From: Flavobacteriaceae bacterium F08102
Lineage (GTDB): Bacteria; Bacteroidota; Bacteroidia; Flavobacteriales; Flavobacteriaceae
Length of the DNA: 64,000 nucleotides
Assembly: GCA_023015935.1 (NCBI GenBank)
Contig: JALKAY010000003.1
Location: 1 to 64,000, forward strand
Direction of reading: 5' to 3'
Within the stretch, counting starts at the first letter, position 1; each line of letters begins with the position of its first letter. The position numbers were made by a program, and so were the translations under genes. Shown here piece after piece: positions 51,242 through 60,111 of the stretch. A model generated the notes under the pieces. That model was not told where the DNA came from. It worked only from the letters and a program-made list of their open reading frames with translations, and did not search any database.

Positions 51242-52390
51242 TTATTTTAAGATATTACGAGCAATCACTACTTTTTGAATTTCTGTTGTTCCTTCGCCGA
51301 TAGTACAAAGTTTAGCATCTCGATAGAATTTTTCAACAGGAAATTCTTTAGTATATCCGTACCCACCGTGAATTTGTACAGCCTCATTGGCAACTTTAAC
51401 ACAGACTTCAGAGGCGTACATTTTAGCCATCGCCCCTAATTTAGTCATAGTTCGGTTGTTATTTTTTAAAAAGGCAGCTTTGTGTAACAGCAATTCAGAA
51501 GCTTCAATTTCGGTCGCCATATCTGCTAATTTAAAAGAAATTCCTTGAAAGGAACTAATGGGCTTTCCAAATTGTTCTCTTTCTTTTGCGTACTTAAGCG
51601 CAGCTTCATAGGCACCTTTTGCAATACCTAAACTCAATGCTCCAATAGAGATTCTTCCTCCGTCTAAAACTTTTAGTGCTTGAATAAAACCATCACCTTC
51701 TTTGCCAAGTAAATTTTCTTGAGGTACTCTACAGTTATCAAAGATAAGCTCTGCGGTTTCAGAAGCCCTCATTCCTAATTTATCTTCCTTTTTTCCTGAG
51801 CTAAACCCAGGAGTACCTTTTTCTACAACAAAGGCAGACATTCCATGTGAATCTCCTTTTTCACCAGTTCGTGCCATTACAACAGCAACATCACCTGAAA
51901 TCGCATGGGTGATGAAATTCTTAGCTCCATTGAGAATATAGTGATCTCCTTCCTTAATTGCGGTCGTACTCATTCCTCCGGCGTCAGAACCCGTATTGTG
52001 TTCCGTAAGTCCCCAAGCACCAATCCATTCGGCACTTGCTAATTTGGGTAGCCAGCGTTTCTTTTGCTCCTCATTTCCAAAGTACATAATATGACCGGTA
52101 CACAAAGAATTATGAGCCGCGATAGAGAGTCCAATAGATGGATCTACTTTGGAAATTTCTTCAATAATCATGATATACTCGTGATATCCTAGACCAGAGC
52201 CACCGTATTCATCAGGTACTAATACCCCCATGAATCCCATTTCGCCTGCTTTTTTAAACAGTTCAATTGGAAAGGTTTGTGTTTCGTCCCAATGCATAAT
52301 ATTTGGGCGTATTTCTTGTTCGGCAAAATCCTTAGCAGAAATGGCGATCATATCTTGTTCTCCCGTCGTATCAAAATTCATTGTAGTCAA
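51242..52390 (-). CDS. Acyl-CoA dehydrogenase
   Basis: A 382-residue FAD enzyme oxidising acyl-CoA to enoyl-CoA. Signatures are GAWGLTEHNTGSDAGGM (FAD/substrate segment, about 123-139), ERE..GKPISSFQGISFKLADM, QIHGGYGYTKEFPVEKFYRDAK and the end segment GEGTTEIQ with the catalytic Glu. Size and lack of extensions fit the short- or medium-chain class. Chain-length preference cannot be set by eye. Its start directly abuts the stop of the ComEA-like gene, and a -7 box lies inside that gene's 3' end. Confidence 0.95.
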   Translation of the reverse strand: MTTMNFDTTGEQDMIAISAKDFAEQEIRPNIMHWDETQTFPIELFKKAGEMGFMGVLVPDEYGGSGLGYHEYIMIIEEISKVDPSIGLSIAAHNSLCTGHIMYFGNEEQKKRWLPKLASAEWIGAWGLTEHNTGSDAGGMSTTAIKEGDHYILNGAKNFITHAISGDVAVVMARTGEKGDSHGMSAFVVEKGTPGFSSGKKEDKLGMRASETAELIFDNCRVPQENLLGKEGDGFIQALKVLDGGRISIGALSLGIAKGAYEAALKYAKEREQFGKPISSFQGISFKLADMATEIEASELLLHKAAFLKNNNRTMTKLGAMAKMYASEVCVKVANEAVQIHGGYGYTKEFPVEKFYRDAKLCTIGEGTTEIQKVVIARNILK

Positions 52391-53290
52391 TTATTTTACG
52401 GACAAATATAAGGCTATTCTCTCGAAATTATCTAACGGAAATCCTTCAATATTTTTCAGTTCAACCAATGATTGGTATTCGGCTATTTCGTCTCGGTACG
52501 CGAAGATCTTTTTGGTAAGTGCATAATCGATATAAGGAATATTTAAGACTTCTTTAAAACTTGCTGTATTGATATTGAGTTTTACGATGTTAGGTTTAGA
52601 TAAAACGCTAAATTTCGTTAATACCTTATCGGCAACTTCCCGATCTAAATAGTAAACTTCATACAATTGGTCGTTTACTGAAAATCCGCCTAATTTTTTT
52701 CGATATTTGACGATGCGATCAGCTAATTTTTTCCCAATACCACGAACTGAAATGAGTGCATCAACACTTGCTGTATTCAAATCCGCTATAACGTGTTTCT
52801 CAACTTTCGACTCAGCAATACGAGGAGCGGTTTTAGGTTGAGGTTTTATAGTGGTATGCTCTCTTTGATTAGTTAACCAAGTGGGAAATTTGAAGTAGGG
52901 CTGAATGGCAGTTAATAAGGAATCGGAAATTTGACTAATTTTTTGGAATTCCTTTGCAGAATTAATAAACTTACCTTGAGCGCGATGTGCGAGTATTCGA
53001 TCTATTTCATCTGGGGTCATTCCAAGTTTATAGCCTTTCTCATCAGTTAGAAAAGAAGGGTTAAACGGATAGATCTTTAGGGTAGTTTCTCGTTTCGATT
53101 TTTGGGATTTTAGCGAGTCTATTTTTACTTGGATTGCTTGTGCGATTTTACTATTTGTATCAAGTACTTTTGATGGGCGAAATTTAAACCATATAATGAC
53201 GCCTTGACTGATTAGGATTATAAGAGCCAAAAACAAAATCCCATTTCGTTGGCTTTTTGTATACCAGAAATGGGATTTGTTGAATTTCAT
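52391..53290 (-). CDS. Helix-hairpin-helix (ComEA-like) membrane protein
   Basis: A 299-residue protein with one N-terminal TM segment (about 17-35) and two or more helix-hairpin-helix regions: DLNTASVDALISVRGIGKKLADRIV near 165-190, LNINTASFKEVLNIPYIDYALTKKI near 240-265, and an earlier degenerate copy around 88-130. ComEA proteins bind incoming DNA during transformation. Here the topology would place the HhH domains outside the cytoplasm. A role in DNA uptake is inferred. Immediately upstream of the acyl-CoA dehydrogenase. Confidence 0.87.
   Translation of the reverse strand: MKFNKSHFWYTKSQRNGILFLALIILISQGVIIWFKFRPSKVLDTNSKIAQAIQVKIDSLKSQKSKRETTLKIYPFNPSFLTDEKGYKLGMTPDEIDRILAHRAQGKFINSAKEFQKISQISDSLLTAIQPYFKFPTWLTNQREHTTIKPQPKTAPRIAESKVEKHVIADLNTASVDALISVRGIGKKLADRIVKYRKKLGGFSVNDQLYEVYYLDREVADKVLTKFSVLSKPNIVKLNINTASFKEVLNIPYIDYALTKKIFAYRDEIAEYQSLVELKNIEGFPLDNFERIALYLSVK
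52403..52410 (-). promoter_or_regulatory. Internal promoter -7 element for acyl-CoA dehydrogenase
   Basis: Reads TATATTTG on the minus strand, located inside the last codons of the ComEA-like gene and 12 bases before the dehydrogenase ATG. Confidence 0.45.
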
Positions 53291-53307
53291 TTTATCTTCT
53301 TTTTAGA

Positions 53308-54906
53308 TCATTTATTCGGCTTTATTACGGCAAAATATCTAGCAAGTTCTTTTTTAACTTTCGGTGCAAGGATGACTAGACCAATCATATTTGGAACCAT
53401 CATGGCAAAAATCATCGCATCTGAAAAACCGATAACTGAGCCTAAGCTTGCTGCTGCACCCACAACAACGAATAAACAAAAAAGAATTTTATAGGTGTAT
53501 TCAGTTCGCTTAGATCGTCCAAATAAATAAGACCATCCTTGGAATCCGTAATAGGACCAAGAAATCATTGTACTAAAAGCAAATAAGACAACTGCTACCG
53601 TTAATACGTATGGAAACCAAGAAATAGCAGATTCAAATGCTCCTGAAGTTAATAAGATTGCTTGTGCATCATTTAAAGATGCATTTTCAGCAGTTACATT
53701 TCCTGTAATAATAAGTACTAATGCCGTCATCGTACAAACCACTACGGTGTCAATGAATGGTTCTAGTAAAGCTACCATTCCTTCACTTGCTGCGTATTTG
53801 GTTTTTACAGCTGAGTGGGCAATTGATGCAGAGCCGATTCCTGCTTCATTAGAAAAGGCAGCTCGTCTAAATCCTTGGATTAAGACACCTACCGCTCCTC
53901 CTGTAACTCCTTCTGGGCTAAATGCTCCATGGAAAATTTGACCAAAAGCATCGCCAATCATATCGTAATTTACAAAGATAACGAAGAGTGAAGCGGTTAC
54001 ATATATAACGACCATGAACGGTACTATTTTGTCTGTTACTTTAGCAATTTTTTTGATACCACCAATAATAACAATCCCTACTAAAAAGGCCATTACGAGT
54101 CCAAAAACCCATCCTTTTCCATGTAAGAAAGAAGCGTCACCTCCAGTAATTTTTTCTACTAATTGGAAAGCTTGATTTACCTGGAACATGTTTCCACCTC
54201 CAAAGGAACCACCAATTACGAATACTGCAAAGATTGCAGCAAGAACTTTTCCAAGGCGTCCAAGGCCTTTTGATTTTAATCCTTTTGTTAAATAATACAT
54301 GGGGCCACCATACACGGTCCCGTCAGCTTCAATATCTCGGTATTTAACCCCTAGGGTACATTCTACAAATTTAGATGCCATTCCAAGTAAACCAGCGATG
54401 ATCATCCAAAATGTTGCACCAGCACCACCAATAGATACGGCAATGGCTACACCCGCAATATTCCCTAACCCTACGGTTGCGGATAAGGCTGCTGTAAGGG
54501 CTTGGAAGTGTGAAACTTCTCCGTCGTTACCCTCTACACGAATGGTATCTGGATTGTCTGTTTCACCAGTAAATTCTGAAGGCGAAACCTCAACTTTACC
54601 ACCATATTCAAGTTTGTCATACTTACCACGAACAATATTAACGGATGTTAAAAACCCACGAATATTGATGAATTTAAAGTAGATAGTGAAGTACAAAGCT
54701 CCAAGAATTAATGGGAACAAGACCCAAAAAATATTGATATCACCTGGAAATGGAATTTTGTAAAAGATAAAGTCGACAAACCATCCCGTTGCATTTCCGA
54801 ATGCTCTATCAATTTTTTGATCAATTCCTTCTACAGGAACAGTTTCCTGTGCAAAAGTTAACATTGGTACGATTAGTGCCAACAGGGATAAAATTCGTTT
54901 ATTCAT
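53308..54906 (-). CDS. Sodium:alanine symporter (AGCS family)
   Basis: A 532-residue inner-membrane carrier. A signal-like first segment is followed by about eleven TM helices. The AGCS signature region [29 protein letters not shown] (from about 140) and [11 protein letters not shown] and [22 protein letters not shown] are present. It couples sodium to uptake of alanine or glycine. A periplasmic insertion with acidic residues lies before the first signature. First gene of the unit with the ComEA-like and dehydrogenase genes. Confidence 0.95.
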   Translation of the reverse strand: MNKRILSLLALIVPMLTFAQETVPVEGIDQKIDRAFGNATGWFVDFIFYKIPFPGDINIFWVLFPLILGALYFTIYFKFINIRGFLTSVNIVRGKYDKLEYGGKVEVSPSEFTGETDNPDTIRVEGNDGEVSHFQALTAALSATVGLGNIAGVAIAVSIGGAGATFWMIIAGLLGMASKFVECTLGVKYRDIEADGTVYGGPMYYLTKGLKSKGLGRLGKVLAAIFAVFVIGGSFGGGNMFQVNQAFQLVEKITGGDASFLHGKGWVFGLVMAFLVGIVIIGGIKKIAKVTDKIVPFMVVIYVTASLFVIFVNYDMIGDAFGQIFHGAFSPEGVTGGAVGVLIQGFRRAAFSNEAGIGSASIAHSAVKTKYAASEGMVALLEPFIDTVVVCTMTALVLIITGNVTAENASLNDAQAILLTSGAFESAISWFPYVLTVAVVLFAFSTMISWSYYGFQGWSYLFGRSKRTEYTYKILFCLFVVVGAAASLGSVIGFSDAMIFAMMVPNMIGLVILAPKVKKELARYFAVIKPNK

Positions 54907-55063
54907 AATAAATTGGGTTAATTAATTTAGTTTCCGTTGCAATATCTTAAAAAATAGGCTGTACGGCAAATTTTAATCATAAATGTTGCGAAATTGTTGA
55001 TAAAGTGTTAAATTATATTCTTTTTTACCACCTAAAAATAACAACGCTTAAAAAGCTTCGTTG

Positions 55064-55071
55064 TAATTTTG
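55064..55071 (+). promoter_or_regulatory. Promoter -7 element for CoA-binding protein
   Basis: TAATTTTG ends only four bases before the ATG at 55076, implying a leaderless or nearly leaderless messenger. An imperfect dyad ACAACG/CGTTGT (about 55041-55064) sits in front of it. Confidence 0.5.
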
Positions 55072-55075
55072 TTTT

Positions 55076-55438
55076 ATGCATAAACCCACCTTAGTTATTG
55101 GAGCATCAACCAAACAACATCGCTATTCAAACAAGGCAGTAAAGCGCTTGGTGGATCGAGGAGAGCAAGTGTATGCTATTGGCGTGAGCGTAGGAGAGAT
55201 TTACGGTATTGAAATTAATGTTGGTTTTCCGGTGTTTCCTCCAATTCATACGGTTACGCTATATATCAACCCAATCCATCAAAGTGAGTATATGGCATAT
55301 ATCATAGGGTTACATCCGGCTAGAGTTATTTTTAATCCAGGCACTGAAAATAAAGCTTTTGTTGAAAAATTGGAAGCGAACGGAATTGAAGTAGTACTCG
55401 CTTGTACATTGGTTTTAATAGCGACGAATCAGTATTAG
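55076..55438 (+). CDS. CoA-binding domain protein
   Basis: A 120-residue single Rossmann-like CoA_binding domain: VIGASTKQHRYSNKAVKRL near the N-terminus and HPARVIFNPGTENKAF in the second half, the usual pattern of stand-alone YccU-like proteins. Cytoplasmic, function unknown. Its last four bases overlap the stop end of the convergent rnz gene. Confidence 0.9.
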   Translation: MHKPTLVIGASTKQHRYSNKAVKRLVDRGEQVYAIGVSVGEIYGIEINVGFPVFPPIHTVTLYINPIHQSEYMAYIIGLHPARVIFNPGTENKAFVEKLEANGIEVVLACTLVLIATNQY

Positions 55439-56391
55439 TTTTGATGAGCCACACACAAAGCGTTTGAAATACTATTTTCTAGAGAAATTACCTTTCCATC
55501 TTCACTGAGGATTACTTGGTCAAAAATGGTTTTCGCTTCTTCCAAAAATAGTTTTTTTTCGGGATAGCGGCTTGAGTAATGTCCGAGTATTAATTGACCA
55601 ACATTCGCGGCTTTTGCAATTTTAGCCGCTTCTTCGGCTGTTGAGTGTTTTGTAATTACGGCGAGGTCTACCTTATCCTTTAAAAAAGTAGATTCGTGAT
55701 ACAGTAAATCAACATTTTTGATTTGACGGACAATAGCTGGTTTATAAGAGGTGTCACTACAATATGCGTAAGACAATGGCGCATTCGGATTAAATGTCAA
55801 GTGTTTGTTTTTAATAACCGTACCATCTTGTAGGACAAAGTCGCGACCATTTTTTAGATGTTGATAATCACAAATCTCTATTTCAGGATTTTCTTTAATA
55901 GCTGAGATGTTTAATTTTCGTTCACCTACTTTCTCTTTAAACAAAAATCCGTTTGTGTATACCCGATGATTGAGTGGGATGGTGTGAATTTCAACGTGGT
56001 CATCCTCAAAAATGAGTTCTTCCTCCTTGCTATTTAATTCGTGAAAAATTAAATTAAATCCCAAATAAGAAGAAGTTGCTTTTAATTGTAATTGAATTAT
56101 TTCCATTAGTCCGGTGGGACCAAAGATGTGTAAGTCGTTTTTTCTTCCTAGTAATCCAAAGGTTGAAACCAAGCCTATTAGTCCGAAAAAATGATCTCCA
56201 TGTAAATGGGAGATGAAGATGTGATTGATTGACGAGAATTTTATTTTAGATTTTCTCAATTGCATTTGAGTTCCTTCGCCACAATCGATTAAAAAGAATC
56301 GGTGATTAATTTCTAAAAATTGAGCAGTAGGATGCGCTGCCTCTCGCGGAGTGGCAGAATGGCATCCTAGTATGGTCAATTTTATACTCAT
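55435..56391 (-). CDS. rnz: Ribonuclease Z
   Basis: Endonuclease that trims tRNA 3' trailers. The 318-residue metallo-beta-lactamase fold protein has the zinc motif SHLHGDH (His62, His64, Asp66, His67), DCGEGTQMQLR before it, the AYCSDT segment and the HSTAEEAAKIAKAANV motif with its conserved His near 245. Size and motifs match RNase Z. It overlaps the type IX sorting-domain gene by four bases and is the last gene of the pyrR operon. Confidence 0.96.
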   Translation of the reverse strand: MSIKLTILGCHSATPREAAHPTAQFLEINHRFFLIDCGEGTQMQLRKSKIKFSSINHIFISHLHGDHFFGLIGLVSTFGLLGRKNDLHIFGPTGLMEIIQLQLKATSSYLGFNLIFHELNSKEEELIFEDDHVEIHTIPLNHRVYTNGFLFKEKVGERKLNISAIKENPEIEICDYQHLKNGRDFVLQDGTVIKNKHLTFNPNAPLSYAYCSDTSYKPAIVRQIKNVDLLYHESTFLKDKVDLAVITKHSTAEEAAKIAKAANVGQLILGHYSSRYPEKKLFLEEAKTIFDQVILSEDGKVISLENSISNALCVAHQN

Positions 56392-56741
56392 TTAACGACA
56401 ATTCGTTTAGAAATTATTTCGTTTGATGTTTTAATAGAATAAATATAGATACCCGCATATAATTTATCCTTGTAAAAAGGAATCACATTCGTGCCTATAT
56501 GGGTATTATATTTTTTAAAATGAACTACATTTCCAATTAAATCCTTTACCGAAAATTCAATTTCGAACACAGCATCAGCTTCGAATTTTATTTTAGTTGT
56601 AACGCTAAAGGGATTTGGAGAGGCCACAATATTCTTTACAATCATCAATGAATCATTGACGACCTTTTTTTCAGTTTTCTGTGAGAAAACTGTGGAAGAG
56701 AGTGATACCAAAAAGAAAAATAAGAGTAGTTTTTTTACCAT
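56388..56741 (-). CDS. Stand-alone type IX sorting-domain protein
   Basis: A 117-residue exported protein: signal peptide to about residue 21 (TVFSQ), a 16-residue linker, then a domain matching the T9SS type A C-terminal sorting signal (ASPNPFSVTTKIKF, VKDLIGNVVHF, GIYIYSIKTSNEIISKR, IVVK end). Normally this domain is the tail of a large cargo, whereas here almost nothing precedes it. The gene overlaps rnz by four bases and sits in a nucleotide-metabolism operon, so it is unlikely to be a mere fragment. Connects functionally to PorQ. Confidence 0.85.
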   Translation of the reverse strand: MVKKLLLFFFLVSLSSTVFSQKTEKKVVNDSLMIVKNIVASPNPFSVTTKIKFEADAVFEIEFSVKDLIGNVVHFKKYNTHIGTNVIPFYKDKLYAGIYIYSIKTSNEIISKRIVVK

Positions 56742-56754
56742 ATAGTCGTGTTTA

Positions 56755-57087
56755 TTAAAATCCTAAATCGCGTTCAATATTTTCAAGTTCAATTATATCT
56801 AAAGCTTCTTGTAAGGTAGGAGCAGTCATTAAATTATCAGGCAATTCATCGCTATCAACGTTCGGTGCAACTAGTACAAAAGACATGCCATTCTTACGAT
56901 GAGCTTTGGCATAATTCAAAAATAACAAGATATTCTCGGTCTCTAACTCCGTGTCTTCAGAGTAATTAACAATGATATTAACGTTTTTATGCAGGTCATA
57001 ATTACGTTTAAACTCGTTGTAAAACTCTGTAAATGAGTTATTTTCGTTCTTAAACTGGGTCGCTATTTCGAGTTCTTCAATGATCAA
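56755..57087 (-). CDS. STAS-like small protein
   Basis: A 110-residue cytoplasmic protein with alternating strands and helices (VNIIVNYSEDTELETENILLFLNYAKAHRKNGMSFVLVA in the centre, quoted here by its ends VNIIVNYS and SFVLVA) and ending ALDIIELENIERDLGF. The layout resembles STAS/anti-sigma-antagonist domains. Such genes beside rnz in flavobacteria are often mislabelled 'ribonuclease Z'. No catalytic residues. It overlaps pyrB by four bases. Function unknown. Confidence 0.7.
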   Translation of the reverse strand: MIIEELEIATQFKNENNSFTEFYNEFKRNYDLHKNVNIIVNYSEDTELETENILLFLNYAKAHRKNGMSFVLVAPNVDSDELPDNLMTAPTLQEALDIIELENIERDLGF

Positions 57088-58013
57088 TTTTTTATTTTTT
57101 GTGCAAGTAGGTAGATTACAGCCATCCGAATGGCTACCCCATTTTCTACTTGGTTTAGTATTATTGACTGATTTGAGTCTGCCACGTCACTCGTAATCTC
57201 TACCCCTCGGTTTATAGGCCCTGGGTGCATGATAACGATTTCTTTTTTAAGGGAGTGTAGCAATTCGGCATTAATTCCAAATTGTTGAGTATATTCTCTC
57301 ACAGAGGGGAAATACTTGATGTCCATTCTTTCGTGTTGTACTCGAAGGACATTGGCTACATCACACCAAGTTAACGCTTTTTTTAGGTCCGTTTCTACAC
57401 TGACTCCTAAGCTGCGTATGTGCTTTGGAATCAGGGTTACTGGTCCGCATACTTTTACCTCTGCACCTTGTTTTAACAAGGCGAATATGTTTGATAGTGC
57501 TACACGCGAGTGTAAAATATCTCCAATTATGACAACTTTTTTCCCTGCAACGGTACCTAATTTTTCGCGAATGGAATAGGTGTCTAGTAAGGCTTGAGTA
57601 GGGTGCTCATGCGCTCCGTCACCAGCGTTGATAATTTTTGCCTTAACGTGTTTAGATAGAAAAACACCTGCGCCTACTTGTGAATGTCTCATGACAATGA
57701 GATCCACTTTCATGGATAAGATATTATTTACCGTGTCAATGAGTGTTTCTCCTTTTTTTACTGAGGATTGGGCGGCAGAAAAATTTATAATATCTGCTGA
57801 TAGTCGTTTTTCGGCGAGTTCAAAAGATAATTTGGTGCGAGTGCTGTTTTCAAAAAATAAATTGGCAATGGTGATATCTCGAAGTGATGGGACTTTCTTA
57901 ATAGGCCGATTAATTACCTCTTTAAAGTGATCTGCAGTTTTGAAAATCAGATCGATATCTTCTTTTTGTAGGTATTTTATTCCTAGTAAATGATCTGTAG
58001 TTAACTCCTTCAT
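57084..58013 (-). CDS. pyrB: Aspartate carbamoyltransferase catalytic subunit
   Basis: Commits carbamoyl phosphate to pyrimidine synthesis. It has 309 residues with the carbamoyl-phosphate motif FENSTRTKLSFE (Ser57-Thr-Arg-Thr-Lys61), MRHSQVGAG, GDGAHEHPTQALLDTY and HPGPINRGVEI. No pyrI is adjacent, so the enzyme probably lacks the regulatory chain found in enterics. It abuts pyrR and is overlapped by the STAS-like gene. Confidence 0.97.
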   Translation of the reverse strand: MKELTTDHLLGIKYLQKEDIDLIFKTADHFKEVINRPIKKVPSLRDITIANLFFENSTRTKLSFELAEKRLSADIINFSAAQSSVKKGETLIDTVNNILSMKVDLIVMRHSQVGAGVFLSKHVKAKIINAGDGAHEHPTQALLDTYSIREKLGTVAGKKVVIIGDILHSRVALSNIFALLKQGAEVKVCGPVTLIPKHIRSLGVSVETDLKKALTWCDVANVLRVQHERMDIKYFPSVREYTQQFGINAELLHSLKKEIVIMHPGPINRGVEITSDVADSNQSIILNQVENGVAIRMAVIYLLAQKIKN

Positions 58014-58568
58014 TTATGCATTGCTTAATATAAAAACGGCGTCTTTTTTATCGTTTTCCCGCCATGATACTTTGACCTTTTCAGAGTTGATTACATCAAC
58101 TTGTCTACCTCGATAGTTTGGTTGTATGGGGAGATGTCTGCTAAATCTGCGGTCAATTAAAACTAATAATTCTACAGAAGTTGGTCTGCCGTAAGACTGT
58201 AAAGCTGTCAAGGCAGAACGAACACTTCTTCCAGAATACAATACGTCATCAATGAGCACAACATGTTGATTTTCAATGATAAAATCAATGTCGGTGCTGC
58301 TTGCCTCCAACGGTTCATCTCTTCGTCTAAAATCGTCCCGATAAAATGTTATATCGAGATGTCCCAACTTAATATCACGTACCTTATAATCTTCTTGCAA
58401 AATTTGCGTTAACCTATTAGCAAGAAATATTCCTCTAGGTTGTAATCCTATGATTACTGTATTTTTAAAATCATTGTGATTTTCAATAAGTTGACATGCA
58501 AGACGATGCAGGATGATGTGGATATCTTTCTCGTTTAGTAAAGTCTTTTTAGCCATTCGCGCAGTCAA
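58014..58568 (-). CDS. pyrR: PyrR bifunctional regulator/uracil phosphoribosyltransferase
   Basis: PyrR senses UMP and in Firmicutes binds the pyr mRNA to cause attenuation; it also has weak uracil phosphoribosyltransferase activity. The 184-residue protein has the PRPP-binding loop VVLIDDVLYSGRS (103-115) and GLQPRGIFLA near 41-50, typical of PyrR. It heads the five-gene unit pyrR-pyrB-STAS-CTD-rnz. The leader is only about 20 bases from the -7 box, and no attenuator hairpin is visible there. Confidence 0.95.
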   Translation of the reverse strand: MTARMAKKTLLNEKDIHIILHRLACQLIENHNDFKNTVIIGLQPRGIFLANRLTQILQEDYKVRDIKLGHLDITFYRDDFRRRDEPLEASSTDIDFIIENQHVVLIDDVLYSGRSVRSALTALQSYGRPTSVELLVLIDRRFSRHLPIQPNYRGRQVDVINSEKVKVSWRENDKKDAVFILSNA

Positions 58569-58585
58569 AAGCGTTATTTGGAGAA

Positions 58586-58593
58586 CAAAATTA
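58586..58593 (-). promoter_or_regulatory. Promoter -7 element for pyrR operon
   Basis: Reads TAATTTTG on the minus strand, 17 bases before the pyrR ATG. Confidence 0.55.
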
Positions 58594-58718
58594 CAATTTT
58601 TTTTGACATGATAATCAGTTTATAACATGTTAATTAATTTGTTAACAACAATGTTTGTTTTAGAGGGACTTAAAATAAATGTTATACTATTTTTAAAAAA
58701 GCAAGAAAACCTCATTAT

Positions 58719-60104
58719 ATGCATCTATTTTCAGATAGTGAAGACGATTTACCACTAGCAAAATTTGAATCAATGCTGAAAACGAATAGTGTCTATTTTT
58801 TTGATGCTACAGAGTTTGAAGAGATCATTGTTCATTATATGAATGTGGGTAAAATGTCGTTAGCGAAAAAAGCCTTAGAACTGGGCATGAGACAACACCC
58901 AGGGTCTGTTACCTTGAAGTTGGTTCACGTAGAGGTATTACTCTACGAAGAAAAAATAGACAAGGCTGAAGTATTGTTAGCAGATTTAGAAGAAATTGAA
59001 CCTTTAAACGAACAAGTTTTTTTACATAAAGCAACGTTGTTCTCTAAAAAGGACAAACACAAAGAGGCTATTGAAGCATTGCAATCTGCGCTTTTATATA
59101 CCGATGATCCTGCAGACATTCTATCACTCATAGGCATGGAATATTTGTTCTTAGAGGACTTTGAAACGGCGCGCTTAAATTTTGCCAAATGCATTGATGT
59201 TGAGTTTGACGATTATTCATCTTTATACAATGTGATTTACTGTTTTGATATGGAAGGTCAACATCAAGAAGCCATTTTGTATTTGTTGTCGTATATTGAA
59301 AAAGATCCGTATAGTGAAATAGCGTGGCATCAACTAGGACGTCAATACTTTATTGAAGGGGAGTACGAAGAAGCTTTAAAATCATTTGATTACTCCATTT
59401 TAATTGATGAACATTTTGTTGGTGCGTATTTAGAAAAAGCTAAAACTCTAGAAGAACTCAAACGGTATGAAGAGGCAATTGCAAACTATTTGCACGCTGT
59501 AAATCTCGATGATGGCTCGTCTTTCATTTATTTGCGTATTGGATCTTGTTATGAACACTTAGGTGATTACAAAACAGCGTTAAAGTATTACAATATTACG
59601 GTTAAAGAAGATCCATTGTTAGATAAAGGGTGGCTTGCGTTGACTAACTTGTGTATGCATATTGGAAATCATCAAAAGGCACTGTATTTTATAAATAAAG
59701 CCTTGTTGATAGATGATAAAAATTCAATCTATTGGATGCGGTTTGCTGAAATTAATATAAAACTGAATCTTTTTGAGGAAGCGGCAGTGGCATACAAAAA
59801 GTGTTTAGACCTTGAAGATTATAGTTTAGGTGTTTTTATCGCATTAGCCGACGTCTTCCATTTTTTAGGTGAATTTAAAGATGCTATTGATATCTTAAAT
59901 CAAGCTAAAAAGCACCATGACGAATATGCAGAGATCGAATATAGAATTGGATGTTTGTATTGTATTTTAGATAAGGAAGAATTAGGACTGTCTCATATTA
60001 AAAGTGCACTAGAAATAGACTTTGAATATCACTATTTAATGAAGGATCTATATCCAACTGTATTTGAAAAGGACAGTGTTCAGCAATTGATACTCTTGTC
60101 GTAA
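58719..60104 (+). CDS. TPR-repeat protein
   Basis: A 461-residue protein of consecutive tetratricopeptide repeats from about residue 45 to the end, for example AWHQLGRQYFIEGEYEEALKSF and FIYLRIGSCYEHLGDYKTALKYY (each given here in part). It has no signal peptide, TM or catalytic domain, so it acts as a cytoplasmic scaffold for unknown partners. Monocistronic and divergent from pyrR; convergent with murB with seven bases between. Confidence 0.93.
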   Translation: MHLFSDSEDDLPLAKFESMLKTNSVYFFDATEFEEIIVHYMNVGKMSLAKKALELGMRQHPGSVTLKLVHVEVLLYEEKIDKAEVLLADLEEIEPLNEQVFLHKATLFSKKDKHKEAIEALQSALLYTDDPADILSLIGMEYLFLEDFETARLNFAKCIDVEFDDYSSLYNVIYCFDMEGQHQEAILYLLSYIEKDPYSEIAWHQLGRQYFIEGEYEEALKSFDYSILIDEHFVGAYLEKAKTLEELKRYEEAIANYLHAVNLDDGSSFIYLRIGSCYEHLGDYKTALKYYNITVKEDPLLDKGWLALTNLCMHIGNHQKALYFINKALLIDDKNSIYWMRFAEINIKLNLFEEAAVAYKKCLDLEDYSLGVFIALADVFHFLGEFKDAIDILNQAKKHHDEYAEIEYRIGCLYCILDKEELGLSHIKSALEIDFEYHYLMKDLYPTVFEKDSVQQLILLS

Positions 60105-60111
60105 GAGTGGG

